Shown piece after piece: positions 1-10,813 of a stretch of DNA of 64,000 nucleotides; positions within the stretch are counted from its first letter, which is position 1, and every line of letters starts with the position of its first letter. The notes under the pieces were generated by a model. The model was not told where the DNA came from, searched no databases, and saw nothing but the letters and a program-made list of their open reading frames with translations. Position numbers and translations under genes: made by a program. This DNA is from Chlorella sorokiniana. Taxonomy: Eukaryota; Chlorophyta; Trebouxiophyceae; Chlorellales; Chlorellaceae. The stretch lies in assembly GCA_025917655.1 (NCBI GenBank), contig CP084609.1, positions 1,860,001-1,924,000 on the forward strand. The letters run 5' to 3'.

Positions 1-1675
1 AGCTGCTGGGCGCGCTGCGCCAGCTCCAGCCCCGCCTCTACTCCATCTCCTCCTCCCAGGTGCGCGCTCTATGTGGTTGCCGCAGGCTGCTTCTGGGCTG
101 GCCCGCAGGCGGCGCAGGCAGCTTGGCGCTCGCTGCCGTGCGGTGGGCTCCGCGCTGCCTGGTGGCACGCGCTGCTTCCTGGCGCCGAGTCGGCGCCTGC
201 GTCCGCAGCTCCGCCCAAGTAACTTGCCTCATCTCCCCTTCATGCATGTTTGCACTTATTAAAGACGCAACAAGACGCATGACCCCCTTCCCTGCCGCCC
301 CTGCCCCCAACAAGCGCAGCTGGAGCACCCGCAGCGCGTGCAGGCCACGGTGGCGATTGTGCGGTACGAGTCGCTGGGCGCGCCCCGCCTCGGCGTCTGC
401 TCCACCTACGTGGGCGAGCGGCTTGCTGTGGGGCAGGAGGTGCCGGTCTACATCCACAAGAACCCAGACTTCCGGTGGGTGTTTGGGGGAGGGGTGGGGG
501 TGAGGTCCAGGTTGGGGTGTGTAGTGTTTGGGCAAACGCATCATGCCCAAACACATTGGCCTCGAGACCGGTTGCCCGCATGACGGTTGCGGGGCGGAAG
601 GCACCGCATCAGATCCCTGCATCGCGCTGCGCACGCCGCGACCCCGCTGCCCCCGCCCGTCTCCACCGCAGGCTGCCCGCCGACCCGGCCACCCCCATTA
701 TGATGGTGGGCCCCGGCACTGGGCTGGCCCCCTTCCGGGCCTTCATGCAGGAGCGCATCCTGGCGGCCGGGGTGAGGCGCTGACCTGATGGGGGAGCTGA
801 GCCGTGCTGCCTGGCTCCAGCGCCCTCCGGGACCGTGCTTTACAGCTCCATGGCTCCAGGACCATGCCTGGGGCCTGCAGCACTCGGTCCAGCCTGGGAC
901 AGCCGCCACAGCAAGCCGCCCTGCCTGCGCCACTGCCGCACTGCTGCATCAGGACCGCCCCGCTGCCCCGCTTGCATGGCCTGCCAGCGGGGCCCGCGGC
1001 CCTCTGCAGTTGCCGCATCACGACGCCATGCTGAAGGCAGCGAGCACCGCCGTCCCCTTCTCCAAAGCTCCCCCCACCCCCTCTGGCTGCAGGAGAGCGG
1101 CGCTGCCTTTGGGCCCTGCCTGCTCTACTTTGGGTGCCGCCGCCGCGACCAGGATTTCCTGTACGGGCCCCTGCTGGAGCGCTGGGCGGCGGAGGGGCGG
1201 CTGGAGCTGCACACAGCCTTCTCGCGGGAGCAGGTGGGCGGCGCGCCGCCGCTGCACCCGGCTGCTGCGGGCAGCGCTGCCCTGGCGCCCGCACGGGCCG
1301 CTGCCTGGCCGCGCGTGAGCGCCTGCGTCGTGGTGTATCCCTTCTCAAACACAGGCCTCTGTGCCCGCTGCCCATCCGCCCCACATGGCCACTCACGCAT
1401 GCACACACACGCTCACCGTGGCCCCCTCCCCCGCAGGCTCGCAAGGTGTACGTGCAGGACCGGCTGGCGGAGAGCGGCGCCCGCGTGTGGGAGCTGCTGC
1501 AGGCGGGGGGCCACTTCTACGTGTGCGGCGACGCGGGGTCTATGGCGGGGGCGGTGGAGGCGGCCCTGCTGCGCATCATCGAGGAGGGGCAGGGGCGGGC
1601 GCGGCGGCGGCGCAGGAGTACCTGGCTGAGCTGGCAGCGGCAGGGCGGTATCAACGGGACGTGTGGCTGTCGTGA
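1..1675 (+). CDS. Diflavin reductase, C-terminal FAD/NADPH module (CysJ / P450-reductase family), 5' truncated
   Basis: The protein would pass electrons from NADPH through FAD to an FMN domain, which lies outside the window. Inferred exons are 1-59, 320-474, 672-771, 1093-1233 and 1437-1675, all with GT-AG introns. Visible motifs, in order, are RLYSISSS (FAD contact, 33-56), [28 protein letters not shown] (NADPH pyrophosphate), [41 protein letters not shown] and a C-terminal YQRDVWLS. The segment most resembles bacterial CysJ, which ends in RYQRDVY, and also NADPH-cytochrome P450 reductase, so the exact partner (sulfite reductase, P450 or other) is undecided. The last exon changes frame by -1 within the G/C-rich stretch 1590-1612, between EEGQGR and QEYLAEL. 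This is probably a missing base. The FMN domain and start codon are not in the window. The family call is firm and the substrate is not. Confidence 0.85.
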
Positions 1676-2420
1676 GCGCCGCCGCATCGCTCGCCGGTAA
1701 CATCACGCACTGCTTGGATGGCCCTGGGTGTCGTGCGCGCGCACAGCGGGCAGCGCTGACCCTCGACGCTGCTGCTGCCTATGCATGCAGCAGTTCTGTT
1801 TTTATAGGCCATTTTTCTGCCAAAGCTGGATGTTTTCACCCATCATTGTGCAGTTGTTGTACTTGCTGAGATTTCGGATTTTCAGCATTACATTTTTATT
1901 TTTATTTTTCATGAAGCCGCGTCGTCGCTGGCTGCTGCAACCGCCATGCAGGAGCAGAAGCCGGAATTCTGCCCACGCACGATAACCGAGCTGACAGCGA
2001 ATTGCCTGCGAATTGTGGCATCCTTTTACGCCATTATTTACTCAGGAGCCGGCGGTTTGAACCTGGACAGAAACTTAGGGTTTCTGCGGAAGAATTGCCC
2101 GCGACCAGATCAGCCTTTCGATTATGATTGATCACAACATTGAATATGGGCACATCGTGGGAAATAGCCCGGCCAAGCGGACAGCGGAAATCGGGTACAG
2201 CTGGACGCCTCGAGGCCGCGGGTAAAAAGGTCCAATCCTGGTATCCTCGTTGCCTGCTGATTACTCTCAATCGATCCGAGCGAGGCCTCTTGACCCCTGC
2301 GCACCCTCCTCGTTCGAAACAATCGACGCGCACTGATCTCGAGCGAGCGTGCGCCCACTGATCTCGTTTATCACTGTTACTAGAATAGGTAACAGCTTGG
2401 GCGTGCAGCAGCGCGTCACC
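1676..2420. other. Intergenic: reductase 3' end and acyl-CoA synthetase 5' region
   Basis: No coding exon with family similarity or good splice signals was found here. The stretch 1795-1925 is markedly AT-richer than its surroundings, with T-rich runs near 1890-1910. It is a reasonable place for the reductase 3' end. The downstream part probably holds the promoter and 5' UTR of the acyl-CoA synthetase. An in-frame ATG at 2349 could extend that protein by 24 residues. Confidence 0.5.
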
Positions 2421-5400
2421 ATGCTGCACCTGCATTTGCCTGCGGCGCAGCTGGCAGCGCCAGCGTCAGGGACCGACTGGCGAGCGCAGCAGCGATTGCA
2501 GATTGCGACTGTGGGCGTGTGTCGCAGCAGGCGCTCTGCACTCCATGTGTGCGCCACAAGCGCCTCCAGGCAGGCCCACACCACGCTGCGGAAGGGCGAA
2601 GGTGAGGCGGCGGCTGCCGCAGCACACAGCGCTGCTCCCGGCGTGCTCGGCCCTCAAGCTTCCAGCCTCGTCCGCCGCCCGTGCACTGCCCTGCAGTCAC
2701 GCCCGTGGACGCAGCGGCAGCGCCCCAGCGCAGCCAGGCTGCACAGCCCGGGCTGTCTTACGTGCGGGGCTCCTGCGAGGTGCCGCTGCTGGAGGAGACG
2801 GTGGGGCAGCGCTTGGACCGCACCGCACAGGTGGGGGCGCGCGGCTTGTGCTTCCCTGATTGGCCGCCATGAAACGACGGCAGCTGCAGGCACGGAGTGC
2901 GGACAGCAGCTCGCAAGTGGCGTGCCCAGGCGCATCGGCATGCGTCAGAGCGTTGCCAGCGGGGCTGTCAGCGATTGGGCGCAGGGCGGAAGTCATGTGT
3001 GGGGTGGGGCTCGAGGCAAGCGGGCGGCGCACGTGCGTGGCCTGCCGTCAGCTGGCGCCGCTCCTTTGCCCCTCCCCCATCCCTCCTTTCCCGCAGGCCT
3101 TCTCCGACCGCGATGCGCTGGTCAGCGTGCACCAGGGGCTGCGCCTGAGCTGGCGCCAGCTGCATGCTCAGGCGGAGCGGGCGGCGCGGGGCCTGCTTGC
3201 TCTCGGGGTGCAGGTGAGGCCCTCCTGCATACGTTGACACCGACCACAGGCGGGCGCCCGCTGCGCCGCCGCCCACGCGCACTGCAGGGCAAAGCTGGGC
3301 CAGCCGGGGGCGGGCAAGCATCGCGTTGTCGCCGGAGCCCCTCCCCGCCCAGGCCTGGGCAGCGTCCCTGCAGGGCGGCCTGTTGCCTGGCTGCCGCTTC
3401 TGCTCGCCCCCCGTCCCTGCTGCTCTGCCCCTCACCCTTCTTCTGCCGCTGTTCCGCCCCCACCCTTCTTCTGCCCCACTCCCGCGCCAGAAACTGGACC
3501 GCGTGGGCATATGGGCGCCCAACTGCGTCGAGTGGGCGGTGTTGCAGTACGCAACCGCCAAGGCGGGGGCCATCCTGGTGAGGCGGCGCCGCAGCGGCGC
3601 CCGTCAGCGCGCAGCGCCACGCGCAGTGCAGCTCCGCGTCAAGGCCTGCCGTGTGGCAGAGGGTTGCGGAGCGCCGCCACGCCTGGGCGGGGTGATGCGG
3701 CCTGTTGCAGCCTGCCTCTCCTGGCCCCTTGCCGCTCGTGAAGCAGCCCGACCGCCGGCCCCGCTGAACTTGTTTCCTGGTGTTGGACGATGGATGTACC
3801 GCCTGTACCGCAGGTCAACATAAACCCTGCGTACCGCTCGGCTGAGCTGGCGTACGCTCTGCGCCAGGCGGGCGTGTCGGTGCTTGTGCTGGCGCCGGGG
3901 CCCCGCGGCAGCCGCGACTTCATCCAGATGGCGGCGGAGGCAGGGCCCGAGCTGCCGCAGCTGCGCGCACGCATTGTGTTGGGCGCCGACGCTCCCGAGG
4001 GTATGTGGGGCGCGTGTGTGTTGTGGTGGTGGTGGGGGGGAGGAAAGAGGAGGGAGCGCAGTGCGAGGGCCGGAGCTTCTGGGGATGACGCTCGTGCGGC
4101 AAAGGCGACGACGGCCACCCAGTTGGAAGGGCCTCAGGCTGGGGCCGCCGCTGCGCCGCCAGCACAACAGCCGCCTTCCCTCCCGTGCCGCCGCAGGCTT
4201 CTCCACTTGGGATGCTCTGCTGGCGGCGGGGGACGGGGAGGGCCTTGCTGCGGCGCTACGGGCGAGGGAGGCGGAGCTGCGGCCGGAGGACCCCATCAAC
4301 ATCCAGTACACCAGGCACGCAGGCGGCGCCGACGTGCAGTACAATCGGGACGCTCTGCTTGTACCGCTGCGTCGCTCCCTGATGCGGCGGCGGCGGCAGC
4401 TGGCCCGGCGCCGGTGACCCAGGCGCACGAGTGCCCCCAAGCACCTCCAGCACCCTTCCCTTCCCCCTCCCTGCATCTCCCACCCCTGCTCCTCCTTCGT
4501 TGTGTCCCCGTGTGTGTGTGCGCCCCCGCATCTCCCACTCCTCTGCCCTCCCTCCTCTGCGTCCCCGTGTGTGCAGCGGCACCACCGGCTTCCCCAAGGC
4601 CGCCACGCTCTCCCACCGCAACATCCTCAACAACGGCGCCTTCATCGCCCGCACCTGCCGCTACAGCGAGCACGACAGGCGCGCTGCGCGTCGGGGGGGT
4701 GGGGGAGGGGCGCGGGGCAGGCTGTGCGGTTGACAGGCGGGCTGTGGCAGCATTCGGTTGTGTCCTCAGGGCCCTGCACAGAGGCGCTGCCACGCAGGTG
4801 CCGCGGGCTGTCACCGGCCCGTGTGCGTGTGACCCTGCCAGAGCCGCCGCTGGGATGCGCGCCCTGTTGCTCACTCCGCAGGGTGTGCATCCCCGTGCCC
4901 CTGTACCACTGCTTCGGCATGGTGATCGGCAACCTGGCCTGCGCCTGCTCCGGCGCCGCCGCCGTCTACCCCCCGCCGAGTCGTTCTCGCCCGAGGCCAC
5001 GCTGGCGGCGGTGGCAGCAGAAGGCTGCACCTCGCTCTACGGGGTGCCCACCATGTTCATCGCTGAGCTGGCGCTGCCCAGGTGGGCCGGGAAGCGTGCC
5101 CGCCCGCCTCTCCGCCTGCCTGCTTTCTTGCCTGCTTGCAGAAGGGGAGGAAGCTAGCTTTGCAGCGCAGGGATGCTGCACTCATGGGTCCTGTAAATTG
5201 CTGCCCACTGTGCCAGCGGGGTCGTGGGCCTTGATGGGGGTGGTGGGCTGCACAGAGCGGGCCAGCGAAAGCGCTACTGCTCGGTCAGCTGCCGCGCTGC
5301 AGCCGCGGAGCTGCTTGCTGCCAGCCTGTGCTGCGCGGTGCGCTGCCGTCCTGACGCAGCCCTGCCGCCCCTGCTGCCGCCGCCCCTTCCCCGCAGCTTC

Positions 5401-7998
5401 AAGCAGTACCGCCTGGACAGCCTGCGCACCGGCGTCATGGCGGGATCGCCCTGCCCCGTGGAAGTCATGAAGAAGGTGGCTGGCCGCCGCTGTGGCTGGC
5501 TTCCGCTGCAGCTTCCGCCGCTGCCCCTGCCGGCGGGGGTTCACGCGGTGGCACAGCTGCTGCCTGGTGCTCTGCCCGCCGCTTGCATGCCACAAGCTGT
5601 GCGCAAGCTATCGTCCTGCCGGGGCCTGCCCTTACATGCCTGCCTGCCTGCTGGCCTCCCCCTCGCTCAACTTTCCGCCATCAGGTCCGCTCCGAGATGC
5701 ACATGAACGAGGTCACTATCTGCTACGGAATGACGGGTGCGGCTGGGGCGCCTCGCCACCCTGTTCGGTGCTCCGGCTCTCTGTTGCAAGCAGGGCCTGC
5801 GCGCAGCCTGTGCGCCGGCAGGCATCTGCTCACACTCTCGGGTGGTGCGCTGCCTGTGGCATGAAGCAATGAAGCGCCCATGGAGCCTGCGCACCCAGTG
5901 CTGGGAGGGCCTTTGATGGTGTGTGCATCCCATGAGCTGACTCAGCGCCGCCGCCGCCCGCCTTCCCTGCCTGCAGAGACGAGCCCGGTCAGCTTCCAGA
6001 CCTCGGCCGACGGTGGGTGCCGCGTGCGTTTGGCCGTGGTTTTCACGGCGGCAGCGGGTGGGGGTGACGAAGGCGCACAGAGCCGTGGCAGGGCCTGCAG
6101 GCGTGCGCCACGCCAGCTGGCCTGTCGGCGCTCGCTGCTTCCCTCGCCCTGCACCGACCCCCGCCTGCCGCTGCCGCGCTGTTGCCGGCCTTCCTTGTGC
6201 AGACCCGGTCGACCGGCGGGTGTCCACGGTGGGGCGCATCCATCCGCACCTGGAGGCTCGGGTGGTGGACCCCGGCAGCGGCAGGGTGCTGCCTCACGGC
6301 TCGGTGAGCGGCGCTGCGCTGCGGGCAGGGCGCTGTCGGCGCCCGCAAACGGGCCCGCTCGGCTGCAGCCTGCAGCCTCTGCCGCCGTGCAATCCCCCGC
6401 CCCTTGGCATGCCCCTCAAGCCGTTGGCCTCATTTGCGGGCGGGCACCCTCGCATGCCCGCCCCCTGCCCTTCCCCCACCTTCCCCCGCACCCCGCCCTG
6501 CTCCCCGGCCCCCACCGTCTTTCCACCTTCGCCTCGCACACCGCCCTGCTCCCGGCCCCCACCGTCTCCCCACCTCCCCCCGCACCCCGCCCTGCTCCCC
6601 GGCCCCCACCGTCTTTCCACCTCCTCCCCCACCCCGCCCTGCTCCCGCCGCTGCCCAGGTGGGTGAGCTCCAGGTGCGCGGCTACTCCGTCATGGTGGGC
6701 TACTGGGGCGACGAGGCAGCCACGCGGCTGGCGGTGGACCCGGTGAGCGGCTGTCTGTCGGGGCGGGCTGCGTGTTGCATGGGCTGATGGGAGGGGTGCA
6801 GAGGGTTTGGGGGGTTGTGTGGGGGTGTGGGGGTGTGGGGTGTGGGGGGCCTTCATTAGCCTGCCCCGCCTATCGGTTGCCATCCAACCCCGGCACACCC
6901 AGACCCTCGCTCTTCCTCACACACACACGCGCTTGCTCCTCCCCCCCCGCCCCAAAAAGCAGGAGGGTTGGATGCGCACCGGGGACCTGGCCACCCTGGA
7001 CGCGCAGGGCTACTGCTGCGTGGTGGGGCGCATCAAGGACATGATCATCCGCGGAGGCGAAAACATCTTCCCGCGGTGAGGCCCCCACCCAGCCGCCGAC
7101 CTGCTTGGCGCCGCACCAGCCGTGCCTGCGCACACCGTGGTGCGCGTGCTTGCGTACACGGCGAGGAGGAGGGGAAAGTGGTCCTCTGCCCACCTGCTGC
7201 GGGAGGGGCCCTTCCCAACCAGCCAGGCTGGGTGGCAGGGCGCTCCGCGGGCGGCGATCGTTCATCTGCCCGCGGCATGGCAGGCTCGCCCCAGCCCTGC
7301 TGCCTGGGCGTACCGCGCGAGGTGCCGCCACAGCAGCAGCCCCCAACGGTGCGGCCTGCCATGACGTGTCCCCCTGCCTCATTGGACCGCATTAATCCGC
7401 AGGGAGATTGAGGAGTTCCTGTACAGCCACCCCGCCGTCGCCGACGTCCAGGTGTTTGGCGTGCCCAGCCGCCTGTACGGCGAGCAGGTCTGCGCCTGGG
7501 TGCGGCTGAGGTGAGGCCACACGCTCGCGCCTGCCTGCGCCTGTCGTCACCCTCGTCAAGGCGGGGTGCAGGGGCCGGCAGCCCACGCCCGTCTGTGTTT
7601 CCCGTCCTCACGGCGGACAGCGTGACTGGAGCGCACGTCCTGGTCTGCGGCGGGGCTGGCCGGCAGCGCCGTGCTTGCCAATCACCTGTGGCGCTTTGCT
7701 CCTTGTGCACAGCCCGCGAGCCTGCCGCCCTCAATTTGGGCTGCAGCGCGTTGCCGTGGCTGGCACCATCGGGCCCCCTGGTCAGCCGCACCCACCTGCT
7801 CTGCTGCAGGGAGGGCGTGGAGGGCGTGGGGCGCGCGGAGCTCGGGCGTGGTGCCGCGGGCGCATTGCGCGGCACAAGATCCCGCGGTACTGGAAGCTGG
7901 TGGACAGCTTCCCCATGACGGTGTCGGGCAAGCCGCAGAAGTACAAGATGCGGGAGGCCGCCATCGCCGAGCTCGCCCTGCCGCCGCCCCGCAAGTGA
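2421..7998 (+). CDS. ACSF2-like medium/long-chain acyl-CoA synthetase (AMP-forming)
   Basis: The enzyme activates fatty acids to acyl-CoA through an acyl-adenylate. Sixteen exons were inferred: 2421-2601, 2697-2830, 3097-3213, 3491-3577, 3814-4000, 4197-4314, 4577-4678, 4882-5081, 5397-5475, 5685-5736, 5977-6012, 6203-6303, 6659-6742, 6963-7075, 7403-7510 and 7810-7998. Motifs are [16 protein letters not shown] (P-loop, split by an intron), [54 protein letters not shown] and the C-terminal [15 protein letters not shown] carrying the adenylation lysine. The order and spacing match human ACSF2. The basic N-terminus from ATG 2421 suggests organelle import; ATG 2349 is an alternative start. Two introns use GC donors (4315, 4679). 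Two -1 breaks, in the C run at 4969-4974 and near 7843, are probably missing C bases. Confidence 0.92.
4436..4576 (+). repeat. Imperfect tandem duplication inside an acyl-CoA synthetase intron
   Basis: Two copies of about 65-70 bp share GCATCTCCCAC near the start and CCCCGTGTGTG near the end. The second copy finishes at the real 3' splice site at 4576. The first copy has a GT-rich extension instead of the terminal AG. Confidence 0.6.
6476..6650 (+). repeat. GC-rich minisatellite in an acyl-CoA synthetase intron
   Basis: Three to four imperfect copies of a roughly 45-52 bp unit contain CCGCCCTGCTCCC, GGCCCCCACCGTCT and TCCACCT. They lie in the intron between exons 6203-6303 and 6659-6742, just upstream of the acceptor. 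The strand is C-rich and T-containing, so the array also forms a long pyrimidine tract. Confidence 0.75.
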
Positions 7999-8997
7999 TG
8001 ATGCACCCTTGCAGCAGCGCTGCCGGTCAGCAGACGCGTTCCGCAAGTGATGCGGCCTTGCATCGGAGGCGAGGGGCCCGGCAGCGCTGCTACGACGGGC
8101 CACCGGCTGCCTCGCTCCACGGCCTGCCTGGCTGGGGGCCCAGCGATTGGCCACCGATGCATCCGGGCTGTCCTGCTGGCCCTGCTGGCCCCCCGCTGTT
8201 TGACTCCTTTGATGCCTTTGAAGACACCTCGATGGCACTGCTTTTCCACTGCCGTCGTGCAGCAGCACTGCTCCCCTGCCCGACCGTCCATCTATGCACT
8301 AAGATCCTTCCCCTGGATGCACGTTGTCATCGTTTCATGTAGTTGAGTCAAACCCCCACTTCGGCTCACCTTGGTTGCCGACTGTCCTCTCCCGCGGCGG
8401 TGGCCGGCTTCCACTCCACCGCTGTTGACCACGACCCACGCTGCCCTCGCCTCCCTCGTTTGCAACGACACGAATCACACAGCTGTCCCAAATTCGTCTC
8501 GTCCTCAGTCTTGCTGCTGCAGCACCGCCTCAAGTGGGAGGTGTGCCGAGGCGCCCGCTGTGCCCGCTTGGTGTAAATGCAACCGCGTTGCTTTGGATTG
8601 GAACTGCTGCCGTGGGTTGCCATCTGGAGCAGAGGACAGGATGCCAGCATCATGCGATAGAATGTTTGGCATGAGGAGCATCGGCCTGGTTGCTGATGTG
8701 CCCACCGCATCACCTGCCGCCCGCCGCTGTACCTCAACGTCATGTTCAGTACTGGAACGCCCTTCATCGCGCCTTCTTCTGATGTCTTCATCCAAATAGG
8801 CGCATCAATCTTCCCGCGGGAGCCGAACCCCCGCAACTCGCCTCCCGCCTCTTGCTCTCCAGAAACCTCCTGCACTCCCGTCGCGCACTGCTGAGCTCCC
8901 AGGTAGCCTTATCCCGAACGATCTGCTTCCGCCTTCATTTCCTGTCGGACAAGCGGACTGCGCCCGCTTCCCTGATTGGCGGCAGCGCCAGCGGCAG
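7999..8997. other. Acyl-CoA synthetase 3' UTR and intergenic region
   Basis: No convincing exon was found. A TGTAA motif sits at 8572-8576 on the plus strand. The rest is probably 3' UTR followed by the promoter of the Aha1-like gene. Confidence 0.5.
8572..8576 (+). terminator. Candidate poly(A) signal TGTAA for the acyl-CoA synthetase
   Basis: TGTAA is the usual green-algal poly(A) signal, and this copy lies 574 bp after the stop. The distance fits the long 3' UTRs of green algae. Five-base matches also arise by chance, so support is limited. Confidence 0.4.
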
Positions 8998-10341
8998 ATG
9001 GCGGTGTGGGGCCAGGGCGATCCGCGATGGCTTGTTGAGCATAGGGGTGCGTTGGTCCTGTCATGTCTGGAAGACGGTCATTTGGACGCATCCATGGTAT
9101 GGCCACGAGGACGGCCTGCTTGAATCGCGCGTCCATGCACGAGTGCCGCCGCTGCATCGCCCGTCTGCTGTGCCTGACCCCAGTGCCGCCGGGCCCTGCT
9201 GGGGCTGCTGCAGAGGATGGCAAGAACGTGAACAACTGGCACTGGGTGAGGGAGAGGAGGAGCCGAGGGAAGGGGAGAGGGCAGTGAATGCACCCGGCAC
9301 CCCTCAATCGCCACCCCCCAGCTCCCCCCGCCTGCCTCGTGCCAGCACATCAGCCTTGTCGCGTAGCCTGCTGGCCATCAGCCTCCTCACTCAAGCCCTT
9401 GCCCTTGCACGCGTTTCGCATTATTCTGTTCCCCGCAGTCTGAGGTGAACCGGCTGGAGTGGAGCAGGAAGCGGCTGGCGGAGCTCCTGCCCGGCGTGGG
9501 GCGCCGCCGCTGGAGGGCACCGCGGTGCGGGTGACCCGCGTGAAGAGCGTGACGGGGGAGGTGCGCGGCAGGGAGCCGGCAGCAAAGCCCGCAGCCAGCC
9601 GCCTGCCTGGCCTTGCCGCTGTTTGTGGCTGCCGGGCGGCAGGGGGCTGTGCCAGCAGCAAGGAAGCAGCGCCAGCGGGCCGCCGCACCCTGCCAGCACC
9701 CTGCTGAAGAGCTGCTGCACCCTGCGCTGCGCAGGCCATGCTGACGACGCGCAAGGGCAACAAGCGCTTCGCCTATTACGACCTCAAGCTCACCATCGCG
9801 TGGGAGGCGGCACCTGTGGCGGAGGCCCCCAGCAGCGCGCAGGCTGCGGGCGAAGCGGCGGAGGCAGGCGGCGGCGGCGGGCAGGCGGCGGGGGCGATGT
9901 GGGAGCCGGGCAGGAGGCGGGCGCAGGGAGCGCCGGCAAGCCGGCGTCACCGGCGAGATCAGCTTGGCGGAGTTTGGCTCTGGCAGCGACCACGACGACT
10001 TGGAGGTCACCGTCACTGCCACGGGTGCGCTGCCGCGCCGTTGCAGTCGCCGTTGCAGTCCCTGCTTGCTGGGCATGCACGGGGTTCACGGTCACTGCCA
10101 CGGGTGCGCTGCCGCGCCGCCATTGCAGTGCCTTGCTTGCTTGGCAAAGAGTGGGGCCGGTGAGAGCATGCTGGCTGCGTCCCGCCGCCATCTCACGCCG
10201 CCCCCGCCTCTCCGTGGGCACCCTGCCGCAGGCGGCGAGGACGGCGAGCGGGAGCGGCTGCGCAGGCACGCGCAAGCCGAGCTGTGGCCGTTGGTGCTGC
10301 AGCGGCTGGAGCAGTTTGTGCGGGAGCTGGGGGAGGCGTGA
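8998..10341 (+). CDS. Hsp90 co-chaperone with Aha1 N-terminal domain (Hch1-like)
   Basis: The protein is expected to stimulate Hsp90 ATPase in the cytosol. Inferred exons are 8998-9046, 9214-9245 (only 32 nt), 9439-9560, 9735-10024 and 10232-10341. The start MAVWGQGDPRWLVEHRED and the following KNVNNWHW are the Aha1-N hallmarks; human AHSA1 has KWGEGDPRWIVEER and NVNNWHW. Later segments KGNKRFAYYDLKLTIAW, TGEISLAEFGSGSD and LVLQRLEQFVRELGEA complete the domain. An Ala/Gly-rich insert lies at about 9810-9950. At about 200 residues it lacks the second, AHSA1-type domain of full Aha1 and so resembles yeast Hch1. Frame breaks at 9498-9501, about 9892-9896 and about 9952 all need one extra G or C. 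The fourth intron carries a duplicated donor segment. Confidence 0.85.
10008..10133 (+). repeat. Duplicated exon-end/donor segment in the Aha1-like gene
   Basis: A segment of about 40 bp spanning the end of exon 4 and its GT donor (near 10010-10050) recurs about 82 bp downstream (10092-10133). The shared core is CACTGCCACGGGTGCGCTGC. A second copy of the donor context GCCACGG/GTGCGC is therefore present inside the intron. Confidence 0.7.
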
Positions 10342-10813
10342 CGCCGCCCCTGCGCGCCCACCCTGACGCGCTGCTGTGAGCCGAGAATACAACCGATTTC
10401 ATGCCTTCTTGACATTGGTCCCTGCAATTGATTGATGAGTTATGCCTGCCATGTGACAACAGTAAGAGGTGGCCTTGCTGCAGGGCCGGTAGTGGGCCCA
10501 CTGCAGCAGCAGCACCGCCCCGTGGCGAATGAGGGTTCTTGAACAGTCGGAAACCCCATTAAAGATGCATCGGCTCTGATTAGGGCGTGGCAGGCTTCCA
10601 TCCGAGGGCGCTCGCAATTCCTGCAGTACCTCGCAGTACCCGCTTCGTGTCCGACCCGTGAAATTTGAACGCATTTCGCCTGGGTCAATTCCGGATCGCA
10701 AAGGATAAAAGCTCCAACTGACCGCTGCGTCTACCATCATTCTGCCAGAGCTGCCCCACTCTCCCAGCCACAGTGCAATCCCTGCATCGTCCACCCCCTC
10801 CCCAGCTTTCACG
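10342..10813. other. Intergenic: Aha1-like 3' end and METE promoter
   Basis: No exon is supported in this 472-bp gap. It should contain the end of the Aha1-like transcript and the promoter and 5' UTR of METE. No clear motif was recognised. Confidence 0.5.
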
